Positions 22,412 through 34,726 of a stretch of 64,000 bases of DNA are shown one piece after another. The position numbers and the translations under genes are program-made. Origin of the DNA: Apiosordaria backusii (Eukaryota > Ascomycota > Sordariomycetes > Sordariales > Lasiosphaeriaceae); contig JAUKTV010000006.1 in assembly GCA_030549205.1 (NCBI GenBank), positions 1 to 64,000 of the forward strand, given 5' to 3'. Within the stretch, counting starts at the first letter, position 1. Every line of letters begins with the position of its first letter. The notes under the pieces are model-generated. The model worked only from the letters and a program-made list of their open reading frames with translations. It had not been told where the DNA came from and did no database searches.

Positions 22412-25400
22412 ATGCACCTCTCGTCCCTCCTGTTGCCCCTGGCCCTCACGGTGCTTGGGGGAGCCAGACATGTTCTCGGGAAAGCAGTCTTTGCTCATTT
22501 CATGGTCAGTACTTCCTTTTTCGACCCGGCGACCTACGGTGCATGATTTGGCTCTAACTTAGCAACGTGAAGGTCTCGAATGCGGCCAACTACACTGTCG
22601 ACGATTGGGAGTACGACATTCAGCTTGCCAAAGATGCGCATATCGACGCCTTTGCCTTGAATATGGCATACAATGAGGGCACAGACTCAGTTTCCATCGC
22701 CAGGGCTTTTGTAGCTGCCGAAAGCAAGAACTTCAAGCTCTTCTTTTCGTTTGACTACGCCGGAAGGGGCCCTTGGCCCCGGGCGGCAGTCATGAGCACC
22801 ATCCTAAACTACAAGGACCGCTCTGCGCACTTCCGCTACAATGGGCAGCCTTTCGCCTCAACGTTCGAGGGTCCTGAGCAGGCCCAGGACTGGATCGACA
22901 TCAAGCAAGTTACAGGCTGCTTCTTCGTCCCCGACTGGTCGTCTGTGGGCGCCAAGGCAGCTATGTCGCTCGCAGGCGGCGTAGCCGACGGCCTCTTCAG
23001 CTGGGCTGCCTGGCCTTGGGGACCCCAAAACATGGATACGTATGTCGATGCCTCCTATTTGCAGTATCTCAACGGGAAGCCGTATATGATGCCTGTCTCG
23101 CCTTGGTTTTACACCAACCTGCCCCAGTGGAAGAAGAACTGGATGTGGCGAGGAGATAATCTCTGGTTTGACCGCTGGCAAGAGGTTATGTATGTTCAGC
23201 CAGAATGGGTGCAAATCATTAGCTGGAATGACTACGGTAATATGCCCTGTGTCAGCTCATAGCCGACTATCAACCCTTCTTGTACTTAGCACGTGGGAGA
23301 GGGCTAACAAGACTGCAAACAGGCGAATCGCATTACATTGGGCCGATCCGGAACAACGCGCTGGCTGCCATGCGCAGCGCTCCCTTTGACTACGTCAGCA
23401 ACATGCCCCACGACGGGTGGCGGGCATGGCTGCCATATGTGAGCGACATGTACAGGTACAATATAACGCTCTTCGACAAGGAAGGAGTGACATTCTGGTA
23501 CCGGCCCAATCCCCGGTCGGCATGTGGTAGGTTGTTTTCCCCTAAAGGTGAAAGCTTCTTGCTGACACAGGACGGCAGGTAGTGGAGGAACAACCGGCAA
23601 CACGGCCTCGCAACTGCAGCTTGAGTTTCCCGCCGCCGAGGTTGCAGCGGATGCCGTCTTCTACACGGCCCAGTTGGCCTCAGAGGGCGCAACAGTCACA
23701 GTGAGCATTGGAGGAGTGTCCACCGTTGGGACCTGGAGCGACACGCCAGACGGCGGGTCCGGTCTCTATCATGGCAACGTCAGTTTCAACGGCCGCACGG
23801 GTCCCGTTCAGATCACGCTCTCCCGTGGCGGCAAGACACTTGCCAGCGCCTCAGGTACACCCATCTCCTCTGCCTGCACTCTGGTGAACTGGAACGCCTG
23901 GGTTGGCAACGCCATGTCGTCCGAGACCACCGTCAGCATCCCGTGGCTGCAAAAAGACAAAGTCTGCATCCGTGGAACGGGCGCAAACGACTTTGCGGAC
24001 ATGTGCGCTTTCTCCTGCTCGTACGGCTACTGCCCCATCGGGGCCTGTGTGTGCCTCGCCATGGGCACCGAGAGGAAGAAGCCGCCGTACACGGGGGTCG
24101 TCGCCTTCCCAGTGGCTGGCCGCAGTGCTGATTACTCGGGCCTGTGTTCCTTCAACTGCAATCTCGGCAAGATTGGAGACAGGGGCTGCCCATCCGACAT
24201 TTGTGGGACGGCAGAGGCGCCGCTGGTCATCCCGACAGTGTCCCCTTTCCTGCCCTTTGCCTGCACAGGTGGTCAGGGGCCACCGGGCTGGGAGGGTCTC
24301 TGTTCCTACGCGTGCAACTTTGGCTTCTGTCCCTCCAACATTTGTACCTGCACCCAAACCGGAGCGCTGAACGTACCGCCACCCAAGATCAGGGACACGG
24401 TAGGCAGTTCCCTGAACCCCAAGGTCAACGACTGGGGCCTCTGTGACTTTGCCTGTCCCAGAGGCTACTGCCCCGAAGGGTCCTGCAACCAGAGGCCAGC
24501 ATCAGGAGGGGGAGCGGCAGCGCCGATTGCTCCCGACATCTGGACTAACCCGGATCCCACTCCCTTGGTTGGTTGCTCGCCTCCATGCAATCTCATATTG
24601 CCGCCATACACACTCGCTACGCCCACCACCATCAGCTGCCAGCCGCTCACGACCACATTCGTGGGCAGATGGGCCTCCAACTCGGCGCCCGCCACCACCG
24701 TCACCACCATCACCTTCCCAGTCATCACTACGACACGAATCCCTGTCTTTAACATCAATATCACGCAAGCCGCTGTGAACAATGTTGTGTTCACTGTGAC
24801 CCCTTCCATCTTCTGCATCGCGCCCATAACGGTTGGACCACCACCAGGGGTGACAGTCCCCAGTCGGAGCTCGTCTTTGATCACCTACTCAATCACATCC
24901 ACCCCGACGGCCTCTACAACACCCTGGCCGCCCATTACATCCACCTTCAAGACCAAGATCAGTTTCACAAGCACCAGCTCAGTGATGCCGACTTGCACGA
25001 GCGGTTGCGGCGACGAGTGTACACGCAACTGCAATGACTGTGATGTCAACTGTTCCTGCATGGACTGCTGCAAAGACTGCAATCATGACGATCATGGTAG
25101 CGACAATGACGACGACGACGACAACAACAACAACAACAAGGATAACGATAACTGCATAGGCTGGTTCTGCCCCCCCAGCAGTGGACCTCCCCCAGGCCCG
25201 CCGCCTCCCCCGGGCGGCGGCGGAGGCGGAGGCAGTGATGATGACCCCTCATGCACCTCCCGAAGCGCCGTTGTGCACACAACAGTGCACTGCAGACTCT
25301 ACTCCTCCTCCGGCAAGCTCACCCTCGAAACGACCTGCACGTCGACCGAGTCCTCCACCACCTCGGGCTGCAGCATGACACCCACGAGAACAACAACATA

Positions 25401-26258
25401 CACATCCTCCAACTGCCCCCGCCTGGCGGGCTACAAGCCGGCGTGGTCCGAGTACACAGGCGCCGTCCCCACGCCAGGCGGGCCAGGGTGGAACGTATAC
25501 ACGTGGACCACGGGGACGTACACAACAAAGGCGCCGAATACCCCCAACCCTACCCCTACCCCTACCCCAAATCCAAACGTGAAACCTCTGACACGAGGTC
25601 CGATCAACTGCTTCAATGAAAGGGACTTCCCAGGCCACGCGGACATCCAGTCGGGGGATCAGGATCGGTTCTCCTCCGAGTTCAGCAACCTCCGCAGGGA
25701 CATGGGAGACGACGATACCATCGGCCCCGGAGACGCACCGATTCGATTTCGGCGGACGGATGGTAAAGGGGTGAATTATGACTTTCGGGTGGAGTGGGTG
25801 GCGGGTTGCGTGACGACGGTGGGGAGGCAGAGCTTTGGGTTCCCGCTGGGGATGGCGCAGAGTTTGATTACTGCTTATTTGCTCGTGAGGGAGAATTATA
25901 CAAAGTGTAAGTGGTGGTGCTTTTTTTTTTTTTGTTGATTGTGCTTCGAGGTGGATGGAAAAGATACTGACAGTTTTGGTCTTGTTTAGGTAACAACGGT
26001 GGTGTGGGCGGCACATGCCAGGCTGGGTGCTTGTTGTATACCTTTGAGGGTGCGCGAGGTGGGGATGGGGGGATCGATCTCTGTGCTGGTTTTGATTGCC
26101 GGCAGTGCGGGTCGGCGTTTAGCTCACCGCAGTGCCAGTCGTGTTGTCGGGGCTTCCGAATGGCGGTTGCGGGGCCACCGTCTGTTGCCGGCAATCATAG
26201 TCACTATGTGGCGGGAGAGAATGGGGGGATTGTTATCGATGATTTGAAGCAGTATTGA
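22412..26258 (+). CDS. GH71 alpha-1,3-glucanase (mutanase) with Cys-rich repeats
   Basis: Five exons (22412-22504, 22573-23236, 23323-23526, 23579-25906, 25990-26258) encode 1185 aa, with every junction in phase. A signal peptide (MHLSSLLLPLALTVLGGARH) is followed by the GH71 catalytic domain (about 24-440), recognisable from KAVFAHFMVSNAANYTVDDW, HIDAFALN, DYAGRGPW and GESHYIGPI. It would hydrolyse alpha-1,3-glucan of fungal walls. Residues about 447-622 hold four repeats of the form C..G....DW.GLC.FAC..GYCP...C. A Thr/Pro/Ser linker, a Cys cluster (CGDECTRNCNDCDVNCSC, about 795), an Asp/Asn run, a Pro-Gly tract and a C-terminal Cys-rich domain follow. The first 3' splice site was placed at 22572, which alone restores the frame. 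It is much longer than simple GH71 enzymes of about 450 aa. Confidence 0.92.
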
Positions 26259-26276
26259 TGGGGATAACATGTACCA

Positions 26277-29200
26277 CTAGAATACGTAGTTAGGTGGAAG
26301 GTTTACGCCTGTAGATATTGGCTTGTTGTGATGAACCCCGATCAAAACTTCTGAGGGATACCCATCCGTTGAACCGGCGACGTCCACCTTCCGTCTGCAA
26401 ACTCTTGAATTGTGATTCGTTAACCCGGCTGCCTCGGAACCCCTTTTGGAAACTTTTGATGTTCCCTCTCCATACTGGAGCTCATCTTGAACGCCAGTAC
26501 TATCGGTCACAAAAGGCAAGCAGAAGAGTTTGCTAACCTCTCGTTGGAGACTGCTTGGCAATGCCTTCGTGAGCCAGACACCCAGAACTGAAAACCTCTC
26601 CCGGTTATCCTGTGGAATCTTTAAGAGAGCCTTCGCAAGCGTTTCGAGCAGAAGTAGTCCATTTTTTGAGTCCTCGAATAGCAATGGGGGAGAGAGCAGA
26701 GGTTTGCAAGAATCCGAGTCCTCTATACTCTGAGGTTTCTGGAAGAATAATTGCGGCTTGGCACCATTCAACATGCGATCGAGAGTGACTTCGTATGAAT
26801 GGGTACAATCCGCTAGATGGGGAAGCTGAACCGCGTAAAGCAGGAATTTGAGCCAGATAGGAATCTGCCACTGTTCCCTTTTAACACAAATGTTAGACAA
26901 GACGTTTGGATCTGCACCATTCTCAAGGAAGATGAGGTATGCATCTGTTTCCAAAGCTCTTGAGAAGGGTTGCAGATTGCCAAGTCTCATGTTTCCCTTT
27001 TCAGAGCTGATGGCTGAGGTCGATGCTGCAAAAAGTTCTTGCCAGGCCGAAGAATTAGATCCATACATTAGACCATTAGTGTCGAAGCCACTGTGTACCA
27101 CAGCTCTCGTCGCCCAGCGAGCGTAGTCGATGGTTGGCGATCCGTTGAAAATGGACAGCAGAGGAGACTTGATTTGGGACTGAGAGAAGAAGGCCCTATC
27201 AAAGTATGACTCGCTGGGTAACTTTTGGGTAAGATATTTCTGTAAGCCGGTTTCTAGGATGATGCTGCGATATACAGCTCTAGTGATGACCGTAGTGTTG
27301 CCTTCATAGTATGTGTTGATTGGCAGCCTTTCAAAGCTGAGGTCGAGATTGTCTAGCAGACAAGCAACGGAAGAAACGCAGGAGCCCTCGTCCCCTTCTA
27401 ACCATTTGGCATACACCAAAATCTTCTTCGTGTTATCGACGAGTGGTGTCAGCTTGGTAAATGGAGTGATTTGACCCAGAGACACAGTCTTCGCGGTTAA
27501 GCTCGAGTGCTTAGTATACGCTACCGACGCTCTTAAAAGCGAGAGCATTGCGCTAAATTTGTTGTTGTTTTGCCTTGCTTTCTCCTCGAGAAACGTCTGC
27601 ATTGCAGGTGTCTGAAGAAAGTCGAACACAGTTCGATGGAGAAACTCGATTCGGTCGTGATTTCGTTCCAACAGCCCTTTGCACCAACCATTGATGCGTC
27701 GAAACACTCGTGTTGCCTGGACGGTACGTTTCCAATCTCCGTCGCTTGCCGCCATCATGGTTGCTTTTGGTGCCTTAAGAGCATAGTTTTCGTCATCATA
27801 TTCCTGATCATGAAACATGTACATATGAATGTGAAGAGGCTCCTTTGCATTCAAGGCGAACAGGAGCGATCTTGCCATGCGATCTTGATAGAATGGATCA
27901 ACAGTGGTAAGTATAAGCCGAAAAAACGGCTCTAGATCGCTGGGAAAGCTTTCCAGGCGCCTCCTGAGATCCCGAACACTATCGTCGTTTGTGAGACCTT
28001 CGCGAAGAAGCCGAGTCACAATGGTCACCCAAAGAAAGACCCCGCTGGACTTTTCTACAATCTCCTGGATTAATGAATCAGCCTTCTCGGCCCCAGCTTC
28101 ACTGACAAGGATATTCCAGCGGGGGTGTGCACGCAAAACAGCAGCCGTATATCGTTGGATGTCAGACCGTGTCAAATCTTGGATGTAAAGCTTTGAGCTT
28201 GGTTTATTTCCCAGAGCGTCTTCGAAAACATTCCAGGGTCGGCTCGAGACGCATAGCTTGACGAATGGTGAATGGGAGAGCTTATGTAAGGTTTCACATA
28301 TCTCCAAGTGGTCCCCTGCATATTCATCCAGACCGTCTATGAAGAAACACAGTCTGACATGGAGCTGTTCTTCAGAGAGCTGCCTCAAGATCGACTCGAG
28401 TTCGGATTGTTTCCAGGGCTCTTGTTCTCCAGGGTTCTGATACCGCCGCGGAGCTACTTTTTGGATGAGACTCGGTTCCTGTCTGAGGATGCTGTAAATA
28501 AGAGATCGCAATAGGCCCTCCAAAGATCGTTGGATAGGAGTGCCATAGACCGTAAAGTAGTGAGCTGCTAAAATTACTTCGTGGCGTGGGGACCACCGTG
28601 CCAAGAGCGTTTTGGTCTGGAAGTTGTCGGCGACATATTTCATGAAGGTTGACTTGCCAGATCCCGGCTTCCCAGATACCCAGAATAATCCGTCAGGTCC
28701 GGATAGCCAGCGACTAATGCTCCCCAAGGCTTCGGCACCGGCATCTTGCGAGGTGTTCAATGCCCAGTTCAAAGTGACGGTATGTGCCTCTGCTATTACA
28801 TCATGCCTGAGCGGCAGTTCTCGATAGTGCAGAGACTCCAGGACCTTTGACTCGTCAACGTACTGGTGCGTGTTTAATGACAAAGCTGTGAGGCCCAGTT
28901 GAAGTTTTTTAAAGTCATCAACCCGAGAGCTGGACGGCTTGTACAGACAAGCTTCATCAATATCTTTCGCCAGTTGTTCAAGCGGCTGCAGGATATCGAG
29001 TAAATCTTGGTGTCTTCGGCAGTTGAAATTCTCCCATTGGCGGAGATCAGAATGAATGATTTGGATAGCTGTGCTGCATTCCACATGTCTCCCTGTCAGC
29101 ATCATGGATCAAACTACCAGGAGTTCACGGAGTTGGCCAACCTCGACGTGGCGCACAGGTGAAGAGTTATTTCACTTCTGTGATCGGAAATGCGCGACCG

Positions 29201-29584
29201 GATCGCTTCGACTTCGCTGGCTTTCCACACCTCTAGAATCGCAATCTTAAAACTGGCCCAGCATTGTGACGTTTTGCTTTTAAGTTGTGCCTTCGCCCGC
29301 AACTTGGTCGTGATAGCCAGGAGAGCCTCGCAGTCTTGTTCGCACGCTTCAGCGCACTTGACTATGGGGTCGGTTTTATGGGTCGAATGAAGTGAAAACT
29401 TGCTGCTTCGCAGGCGCGCAGTGAAGTCCAGGAGCTTTTGGCAAATGTCTTCTAGGTGTGCACTCTCAGCGCTGGTGCCCCTCGCGGACAAGAAGACCTC
29501 ACGGGTATTACTGAAAAGCTTTCCGGCAAATTCAACGAACTGCAAGACATTTCCCGCAACAGCGAGTGCAGCGATCGGTTCCAT
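26277..29584 (-). CDS. NLR-like STAND protein: N-terminal helical domain plus NACHT ATPase
   Basis: Exons 29584-29118 and 29073-26277 join across a 44-nt GT...AG intron to give 1087 aa. The N-terminus (MEPIAALAVAGNVLQFVEFA, then a helical segment to about 155) is the type of domain that opens many fungal STAND proteins. The NACHT has P-loop GKPGSGKST (about 290-298) and Walker B RLCFFIDGLDEY (about 397-408), followed by VKLCVSSRPWNVF, a sensor-like Arg motif, and YIQDLTRSDI. The remaining ~600 residues are helical with no visible ankyrin, WD40 or TPR repeats. Such proteins act in fungal non-self recognition and regulated cell death, with ATP-driven oligomerisation. The intron is short. The alternative is two genes or a frameshift, but phase and domain continuity favour one gene. 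Confidence 0.82.
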
Positions 29585-30389
29585 AACGGATGAAATGTCG
29601 AGAACGCAGTGTCATGCGGGAGATAGATACCCACGGCAGATCATGTTGCTGAGAAAAGGAAAATGTCAAGAGCTGAGGCAGAGGGTAAGAAAGAGCGGGC
29701 ATGTCCCTGATTGGCGATTGGAAATCTGCCAACCTAAAGACGTCGGGCACGAAGTCTGTGGCGGTGCACTGGGAGCCCACCTTTCTGCCTTGAGATAGGG
29801 CCTCCAAAATCGAGTCTGACGCGCAGCCACAAGTCGCTGGCAGTTGCTGTCATCTGCCCGCCATGTGATTGAATTCAACAGCGACGAAATTCTGACAGCT
29901 CAGTTGAAAGACTGAAAGCCGATAACAGGCCTCATACGAGACCATGTTGACATCACGAAGTCTTTCTGAAAAGGGGCGTGTGCTATGTATGGGTGGGTAC
30001 CTGCAGAGAAGAAGGTATTTGCACCCAGGTAACAGATACGACTCACGTGCCCGCCAAGCCCATTTCCTCTATTTCGACCATTGGAGCCGTGGCTTCCGCC
30101 CCCCCAAGGCTCGCCAGTCTGGCCTGTGGAACGTCGTCGCTCAAAACACCAAAAACAGGCATCTCGGCAATGCTTCCTCCGAGCACTGGCGCCGAAGTTG
30201 CGGGCCGGCGGACAATCCTCACATTGATCCTCAACTTGCATCGATCCATCCTCACGATAACGGAATGCAATGATATAGCATCATGATCTTCGTTTTTATT
30301 TCCTTTTTCTTTTCTTTTCTTTTCTTTTCTTTCCTCACCTTAGGTCACCTTCTCTCACCTCACCTCCGACTTCTCGCCTCATCGCCAAG
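29585..30389. promoter_or_regulatory. Divergent intergenic region, NLR / CE1 esterase
   Basis: 805 bp between divergent starts. The last part before 30390 has a pyrimidine-rich run of TTTTC repeats (about 30301-30335), then TCACCT repeats (about 30340-30365). This is typical of a fungal core promoter or leader for a well-expressed gene. No gene is evident despite short frames near 29944-30286. Confidence 0.45.
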
Positions 30390-31809
30390 ATGAAGACTGT
30401 TGCGGTTCTCTCCCTTTTGGCTTCCCTGGCCTCTGCGGCCTCGTTGACTCTGGTCACGGAGAACTTTGGTCCCAATCCCCGCAATGTAGGTCACTCCCCT
30501 ATAGCATCCCTATCTCCCAGTGAGCTGACACAATGTACAAGAACCCCTTCTACATCTACGTCCCCGACGTCCTCCCCGCCAACCCCGCCATCCTCGTCAA
30601 CCCCCACTGGTGCCACGGCACCGCCCCAGCCGCCTTCTCCGGCTCCCAATACGCGACTCTGGCCTCCCAGCACGGCTTCATCGTCATCTACCCCCAATCC
30701 GCCCCCGCCCAAGCCAACTCGGACAAGTGCTGGGATGTCTCATCCAAGGAGACCCTCGCCCACAACGGCGGCGGCGATTCGCTGGGCATCGTCTCCATGG
30801 TGAAATGGACCATCCAAAAGTACAACGCCGACCCCAAGCGCGTCTTTGTGACGGGTGTCTCCTCCGGCGGGATGATGACACAGGTCCTGCTTGGCTCCTA
30901 CCCCGACGTGTTCGCCGCCGGCGCGGCGTTTGCCGGGGTGCCCTTTGGGTGTTTTGCTCCGGCGGGGAATAACACTGGGGCATATGGGTACTGGAGTGAT
31001 GACTGTGCTAAAGGGAGGGTGACGAAAACCCCGGCGGAGTGGGCGGGGTTGGTGAGGGGTGCATACCCGGGGTATGATGGGTGGAGGCCGAAGGTGCAGT
31101 TGTTTCATGGGACGAGCGATGAGATTTTGGATTATGTTAATCACCAGGAGGGGATTAAGCAGTGGGCGGAGGTGTTGGGGTTGGGGAGTACGCCGGTGAG
31201 TGTGACGGCGAATACGCCCGTTAGTGGCTGGACGAAGAGCGTGTATGGGACGGATGGGTGGTTGGAGGGGTATAGTGCTGCGGGGGTGCCGCATGATATT
31301 CGGGTGCAGGAGGCGACGGTGATGGCGTTTTTTGAGCTGGCTTGCAAGGGGGAGGATTGCTTTAGGTGGGGGGATGGGGAGTGGTGCGATGCTGAGCCTA
31401 CTGCTACTTCGAGTTCCGCAGTGGTGACTACGACCAAGGCTCCGGTTACGACGAGCAGTGCTAGTTCGACCAGTTCCAAGGTGACTACCACTAGCACTTC
31501 TACCACGAGCTCGAGGGTGACGACTACGTTTGTGACTTCGGCTTCGACTGCTGCGCCTGCGCCTGGTCAGACTTTGTGGGGACAATGGTGAGTTGGAGCA
31601 TGACCACTTGATATTGGGCAGTGGCTGACATGATTTACAGCGGTGGTACGGGATACACTGGCGCAACAAGATGCGCGACAGGCACTTGCACAACGTACAA
31701 TCCCTACTACGCTCAGGTAAAGCATCTGACCCTTGACATCTCCGCCTCTGCTCATCGGGCTGAAGCTGACATTTGATCACAGTGCATCCCAACACAGGGA
31801 ACTTGGTGA
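30390..31809 (+). CDS. Secreted CE1-family esterase (PHB depolymerase fold) with C-terminal CBM1
   Basis: Four exons (30390-30485, 30542-31587, 31641-31716, 31783-31809) encode 414 aa. A signal peptide MKTVAVLSLLASLASAAS precedes the mature NFGPNPRN.NPFYIYVPD. The esterase_phb fold shows HWCHG, FIVIYPQSA, SDKCWDVSS, NGGGDSLGIVSMV and the nucleophile elbow GVSSG (Ser139) followed by GMMTQVLLGSYPDVFAAGAA. A Thr/Ser linker leads to a CBM1 cellulose-binding module QTLWGQCGGTGYTGATRC, with its Cys pattern completed by the last two small exons. The family includes acetyl-xylan and feruloyl esterases that de-esterify plant hemicellulose. Acetyl versus feruloyl preference cannot be told from the sequence alone. 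Confidence 0.93.
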
Positions 31810-32244
31810 AGAAATCAAGTGGTGAAGGAAAAATCACAGTAGGGAGGGCGAAAAGTGATGAAAGAGTGTGTAAATATTGTCAAAGCTACATAAAGATTCC
31901 TTAGATGTCCAATCTGCCCTCAACAAAATGCTGAGAAAAAGCCAGTTGTCGAAAGGCGCCGAGAGCAGGCCGAAACAAAGTACAGGACCAGAGTTCATAT
32001 CCCGCTCTATCCATTTTCCTCCTCGTCCTAAGCACCTCGTTTACCCATCTTAGAACCACCCACCATCACCTGTGCCGGCATTATCCACTACAAATTCACA
32101 GTTCCAAAACCCAAGCGAGTAGATGACCTTTCCCAACCATGTTCCAACATGAAGTATTCTTGGCGAGTGCTATGCTTGAGGGGTAAGGGTAGGTGACCCA
32201 AGGGCTTGCTTTGAACCATGTGTTGGTTGGATTCAGCAGGGCGT
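31810..32244. other. Convergent 3' intergenic region
   Basis: The 435 bp between the stop codons of the CE1 gene and the small secreted protein. No gene or structured element seen. Confidence 0.5.
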
Positions 32245-32454
32245 TTAAGTGGAGGCGATCTGCTCACCGCCGACGCCGGCGATGATGCCATCGACGGGGA
32301 CATCGACGTCGTTGTTGCTCAGGACGTCGGCGTCGTTGAGGTTGTCGGTGATGATGAGGTCGTCGAGGTTGACGAGACCTTCCTCGAATTGAGGGCGAGG
32401 GGCAGCGAGGGCCAAGGTGGCGAAGAGGGTGAGGGCGATGGTGGTGAACTGCAT
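32245..32454 (-). CDS. Small secreted protein, 69 aa
   Basis: Starts MQFTTIALTLFATLALAAPR, a clean signal peptide with cleavage expected after ALA or AAP. The mature part of about 50 residues is acidic, Asp/Asn-rich and cysteine-free. I do not recognise a family. The start is supported by its signal peptide; the same frame extends upstream to 32838 but that part is untranslated-like. A TATA-like element (tatataag on the minus strand, about 32603-32611) lies about 150 bp upstream, consistent with a real, inducible gene. It might be a secreted peptide or pro-peptide precursor; no processing sites are obvious. Confidence 0.65.
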   Translation of the reverse strand: MQFTTIALTLFATLALAAPRPQFEEGLVNLDDLIITDNLNDADVLSNNDVDVPVDGIIAGVGGEQIAST

Positions 32455-33872
32455 TTTGATGGTTTGGTGGGGGTGTTTGGCTTTGGGAAAGCGTTGAAGA
32501 GTTTGTAGATGAGAGTGGTGGGAGGTGTGAGTGTTTGTTTGTTTGTGAAACTGGTGGATGCTGATGAGGAAAAGACTGCTTGATGGGAGGAGAGGATGAG
32601 GTCTTATATACACTTTTCGATGCTTTGGATTCATGGCATCAACTCCTTTGGTTCCTCCCTTCACTGTCACGGGCTGGGTGCCTGTCGGCAAAGGACCATC
32701 CCAGCCACTGATGGCGATATCCGTCTGGTCCATCACCTGCAGCCCGTGGGCCGTTGTGGTGATTAACAGCTCATGATCGGACCGGTTCCAATTACTTCCA
32801 GACATTCCCGCTGGTCCCTTGAGAAACGACACGTTCAAATTGATGTGCCCTTGACTGCTTTGGGTGTTGTGCTCGTGGATGTTGACTGATAGGCGGTGTC
32901 GACACTCTAGGACGCTTGGACGTTGTTTCTCTCAGACCAATATCCAAGATTGAAGCCACGAGGATCTCGCCGAGCAAGGGGTTTACCCAGGATGCGGGAG
33001 CTCCCGCCCTCGGACGGTTATTTCTCCATTTGGTGAGGTTGTTTCGGATCACCGGCGGGAGATTTGTCGATGACAACAAAAGAAGAAAGTGTCGATACCA
33101 AAGCACAAACGTTGATCCGTGGTGGTTGGTCCCACTGGTAGGTCTCACTCAAGACGGCACAAATGCAGGGACGTCACAACCATCCAATCAGAACTCCCAA
33201 TCGCAAGTGGTTTTCTCCAAAGGGAAAAGGATAGCGAGATATCCCTTGAGCGAGACAGCAAGACCGCATCGGCGTTGTTCCTCCTGCGCTGTGGTAGATC
33301 TCAATTGTCTACTGTCTGTGCGAGCGGTTCGAGATGCCCTGTGTTGGCAGATAGCAAAAGAAAGGCTTCAAAGTCGATGAAAAAGTACGGCCAATTCTCC
33401 GTGTGAACGACGCGCAAACGTTCTGGCTGGCTCTCATGAAAACTTCTGCACGGTCCAATTTCCAAATCCATTTGATGAAGGGCTTAACACCAGCTCTTCC
33501 AAAGAGCGTTGCAAGTTCCAACCCCTCCACCTCCAAAGTTCATATTGCACGACGATGAAGTCATTCCCCCATCACCGCTTCATCCTCTTGTCACCAAAAT
33601 ACCAAATTTCGACCGTGCAAAGCTCTGGTATGCATCCCACAACCACAGCATGACGTTGTAGTTACCACCACCACATTGAAATAATGGCATCATGTTTGCC
33701 CAACAACACCCGCAGAGATCCGTGCCAAGTGCCTTAAAAACATCCCTCCATCTTGCTCCATCATCCACCCTCTATTTCCCCAAACATCGCTCATCACATC
33801 CATCACCCTTTACCAGCCCCCAAAAAACTCAGCTTATCCCAACCCAAACCCAAGTACCTAAACTCCAACAAA
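32455..33872. promoter_or_regulatory. Divergent intergenic region, secreted peptide / small HSP
   Basis: 1.4 kb. The right half, before the heat-shock gene, is expected to hold heat-shock elements. I see isolated GAA and TTC units near 33430-33460 but no perfect nGAAnnTTCnnGAAn array. No other gene supported. Confidence 0.4.
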
Positions 33873-34514
33873 ATGCCCATCACCTTCCCCTCCGACCTCT
33901 ACACCACCGACCCCAACTTCACCACCCTCTTCCGCCTCCTCGACGACTTCGAGACCTACTCCCGCGAAGTCCAAGATGAAGCCCCCTCCCAAGTGGTGAC
34001 CTCCCGTCCTGCAGGAGGAGGAGGCGGGGGCCGCCACCGCGCCCGCGGCCCCCGCCCCCGCTTCGACATCCGCGAAACCCCCAAATCCTACGAGCTCTAC
34101 GGCGAAGTCCCCGGGATCGACCGCAAAAACATCCACATTGAGCTCACCCAGGAAAACGTCCTCTTGATCCGGGGGCATATTGACCGCCCGTATGAGACGG
34201 GTACCTCCCCTGCTGCTCAACAGAAGGGGGAGGAGAAGGAGAAGGAGAAGAAGGAGGGGGAGAAGCAGAAAGGGAAGGAGGAGGAAAAGAAGGAGGAAAA
34301 GAAGGAGGAGGAAAAGAAGGAGGACGTTGATGAGAATGTCACGGTGAGGTATCTGTTGAAGGAGAGGTTCGTTGGAGATTTCTGCAGGGAGTTTTCGTTT
34401 CCGGGTCCGCTGCAGGAGTTGGATATTGGGGCTAGTTTGGAGGGGGGGATTTTGAAGGTGGTTGCGCCGAAGCAGCAGGTTGCGAAGGGGGGGAGGAAGA
34501 TTGAGATTCAGTAG
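33873..34514 (+). CDS. Small heat-shock protein (Hsp20/Hsp30 type)
   Basis: 213 aa, single exon, beginning MPITFPSDLYTTDPNFTTLF. The alpha-crystallin domain starts at RFDIRETPKSYELYGEVPGI (about 67-86), continues with IHIELTQENVLLIRGH, is interrupted by a Lys/Glu-rich insertion of about 40 residues (112-150), and closes with FSFPGPL..LDIGASLEGGILKVVAPK. This split crystallin domain with a charged loop is the fungal Hsp30 arrangement. It should act as an ATP-independent holdase chaperone in the cytosol. A longer in-frame start at 33753 is less likely, because the Met at 33873 sits in ACAAAATGCC, a good fungal context, and fits Hsp30 N-termini. Confidence 0.9.
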   Translation: MPITFPSDLYTTDPNFTTLFRLLDDFETYSREVQDEAPSQVVTSRPAGGGGGGRHRARGPRPRFDIRETPKSYELYGEVPGIDRKNIHIELTQENVLLIRGHIDRPYETGTSPAAQQKGEEKEKEKKEGEKQKGKEEEKKEEKKEEEKKEDVDENVTVRYLLKERFVGDFCREFSFPGPLQELDIGASLEGGILKVVAPKQQVAKGGRKIEIQ

Positions 34515-34726
34515 GTAGGTGCCTAGTGAGTGGGCTTGGAATTTGGTTGAAGAAGAGAGGAAGAAAATAAGTGATGTAATTTAGTGAAGATTACGTATGT
34601 ATGTACTGTGAAAAGGTATCTCGTTTGTTCATAGTCTGTCATTATTCCAACTGCGCATCCGTCTGTGGTTGTCAGCGCCAATCTCACGCTCATGTTCTAT
34701 AATATAAACGTACCTTTAACACATCA

